DNA from: Chloroflexota bacterium
GTDB taxonomy: Bacteria > Chloroflexota > UBA6077
DNA: 6,689 bases
Direction of reading: 5' to 3'
NCBI GenBank assembly: GCA_021788565.1
Contig: JAJYKO010000311.1
Location: forward strand, 1-6,689
The notes under the pieces were generated by a model. That model was not told the DNA's origin, did no database searches, and worked only from the letters and a program-made list of their open reading frames with translations. The stretch's first letter is position 1. The number at the start of each line of letters is the position of its first letter. The translations under genes and the position numbers were made by a program. Below are positions 6,155 through 6,689 of the stretch, piece by piece.

Positions 6155-6689
6155 TTATTCCGCCGTGTCGATCTGGGCCCGCTGCAGCCTCCCTGAGAAG
6201 TCAACGTACACCGACTTCCATTCGGTGTAAAGGTCCAGCGCCGCCCAGGCAGCTTCGCGATGTCCGTTGCCAGTGCCGCGGGTCCCGCCAAAGGGCAACT
6301 GGATCTCGGCGCCTATGGTGCCGGCGTTCACGTAAAGTATGCCGGTTGTCACGTCGCGAATCGCCTGGAACGCCCTATTGACGTTCTGCGTATATATGGA
6401 GCTCGAGAGGCCGTATCGGGTATCGTTGTTGACCTGGATGGCCTCCTCGAGGCTGTCGACCGGTATGACCGCGGCGGTGGGGCCGAAAATCTCCTCCTGG
6501 GCAATCCGCATGTTCGGCCGGACGCCCGAGAAGATGGTGGGTGGGTAGAAATTCCCCTTCGCCAGATCGCCGTCTCGCGCGATCTCACCACCGGTGACCA
6601 GCCTCGCCCCTTCCTGAACGCCGATCCCCGTGTACTCGTGGATCTTCTGAAGCTGGCGCGAGTTGATGACGGGGCCAACGTCCGTGCTG
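6155..6689 (-). CDS. NAD(P)-dependent aldehyde dehydrogenase, C-terminal part, 5' end outside window
   Basis: Oxidises an aldehyde to a carboxylic acid with NAD(P). The open frame runs off the right edge and gives 177 residues ending at TAA (6157-6155). It begins STDVGPVINSRQLQKIHEYT, the conserved DVGP(L/V)I region that follows the catalytic cysteine, which is therefore outside the window. Then come GNFYPPTIF, AQEEIFGPTAAVI (with the conserved cofactor-contacting glutamate), NDTRYGLSSSIYT, TGILYVNAGTIGAEIQLPFGGTRGTGNGHREAAW, and the tail TEWKSVYVDFSGRLQRAQID. The GAE.xxPFGG...GNGHREAG region and the tail recall the ALDH7-like (aminoadipate-semialdehyde dehydrogenase-type) branch, as I remember it. 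Assignment to the ALDH superfamily is firm; the substrate is not determined. It points the same way as the activator gene, 202 bp upstream of it, with a hairpin between, so co-transcription is doubtful and a link to acetyl-CoA metabolism is only circumstantial. Confidence 0.92.
   Translation of the reverse strand, partial: STDVGPVINSRQLQKIHEYTGIGVQEGARLVTGGEIARDGDLAKGNFYPPTIFSGVRPNMRIAQEEIFGPTAAVIPVDSLEEAIQVNNDTRYGLSSSIYTQNVNRAFQAIRDVTTGILYVNAGTIGAEIQLPFGGTRGTGNGHREAAWAALDLYTEWKSVYVDFSGRLQRAQIDTAE

Noticed and set aside
5953..6291. Small open frames in the spacer before the activator gene and into the aldehyde dehydrogenase end
   Set aside because: They overlap the hairpin and the end of the aldehyde dehydrogenase gene in other frames and show no ribosome binding site or family-like sequence.

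Overview
The window comes from an anaerobic bacterium with the Wood-Ljungdahl (reductive acetyl-CoA) pathway. It has the bacterial-type nickel CO dehydrogenase AcsA/CooS, acetyl-CoA synthase AcsB, and the ferredoxin-ASKHA activator of the corrinoid iron-sulfur protein (AcsV/RACE type). Strong Shine-Dalgarno sites, two GTG starts and sigma70-like promoters also point to a bacterium. Acetogens, sulfate reducers and uncultured lineages using the pathway in either direction all fit; the sequence does not fix the phylum.

Layout, left to right. (1) 1-961, minus: first 320 codons of acsB, running off the left edge. (2) 954-2930, minus: complete acsA/cooS, overlapping acsB by 8 nt, with the acsB ribosome binding site inside its last codons. 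(3) 2931-3494: a 564-bp gene-free divergent region. It holds a strong minus-strand promoter (3336-3363), a roughly 400-nt acsA leader with a densely folded RNA-like element (about 3081-3270) that resembles HEARO/IscB-type omegaRNA, and a plus-strand promoter overlapping a 12-bp palindrome. (4) 3495-3968, plus: a small two-helix membrane protein with a histidine-kinase DHp (HisKA) domain but no ATPase domain. (5) 4003-5952, minus: acsV-like activator. (6) 5953-6154: spacer with a strong hairpin and a candidate promoter. (7) 6155-6689, minus: C-terminal third of an aldehyde dehydrogenase, running off the right edge.

How the parts work together: AcsA reduces CO2 to CO (or oxidises CO), and AcsB joins CO, a methyl group from the corrinoid protein, and CoA into acetyl-CoA. 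The activator re-reduces the corrinoid protein when its cobalt is accidentally oxidised to Co(II). The membrane DHp protein is transcribed divergently from acsA and sits between the two pathway units, so a signalling role is plausible but unproven.

The observations most worth a second look are the structured RNA in the acsA leader with no associated nuclease gene in view, the kinase-less DHp protein, the altered histidine relay in AcsA, and the start-codon problem in the activator, where the best ribosome binding site points to an ATT codon.
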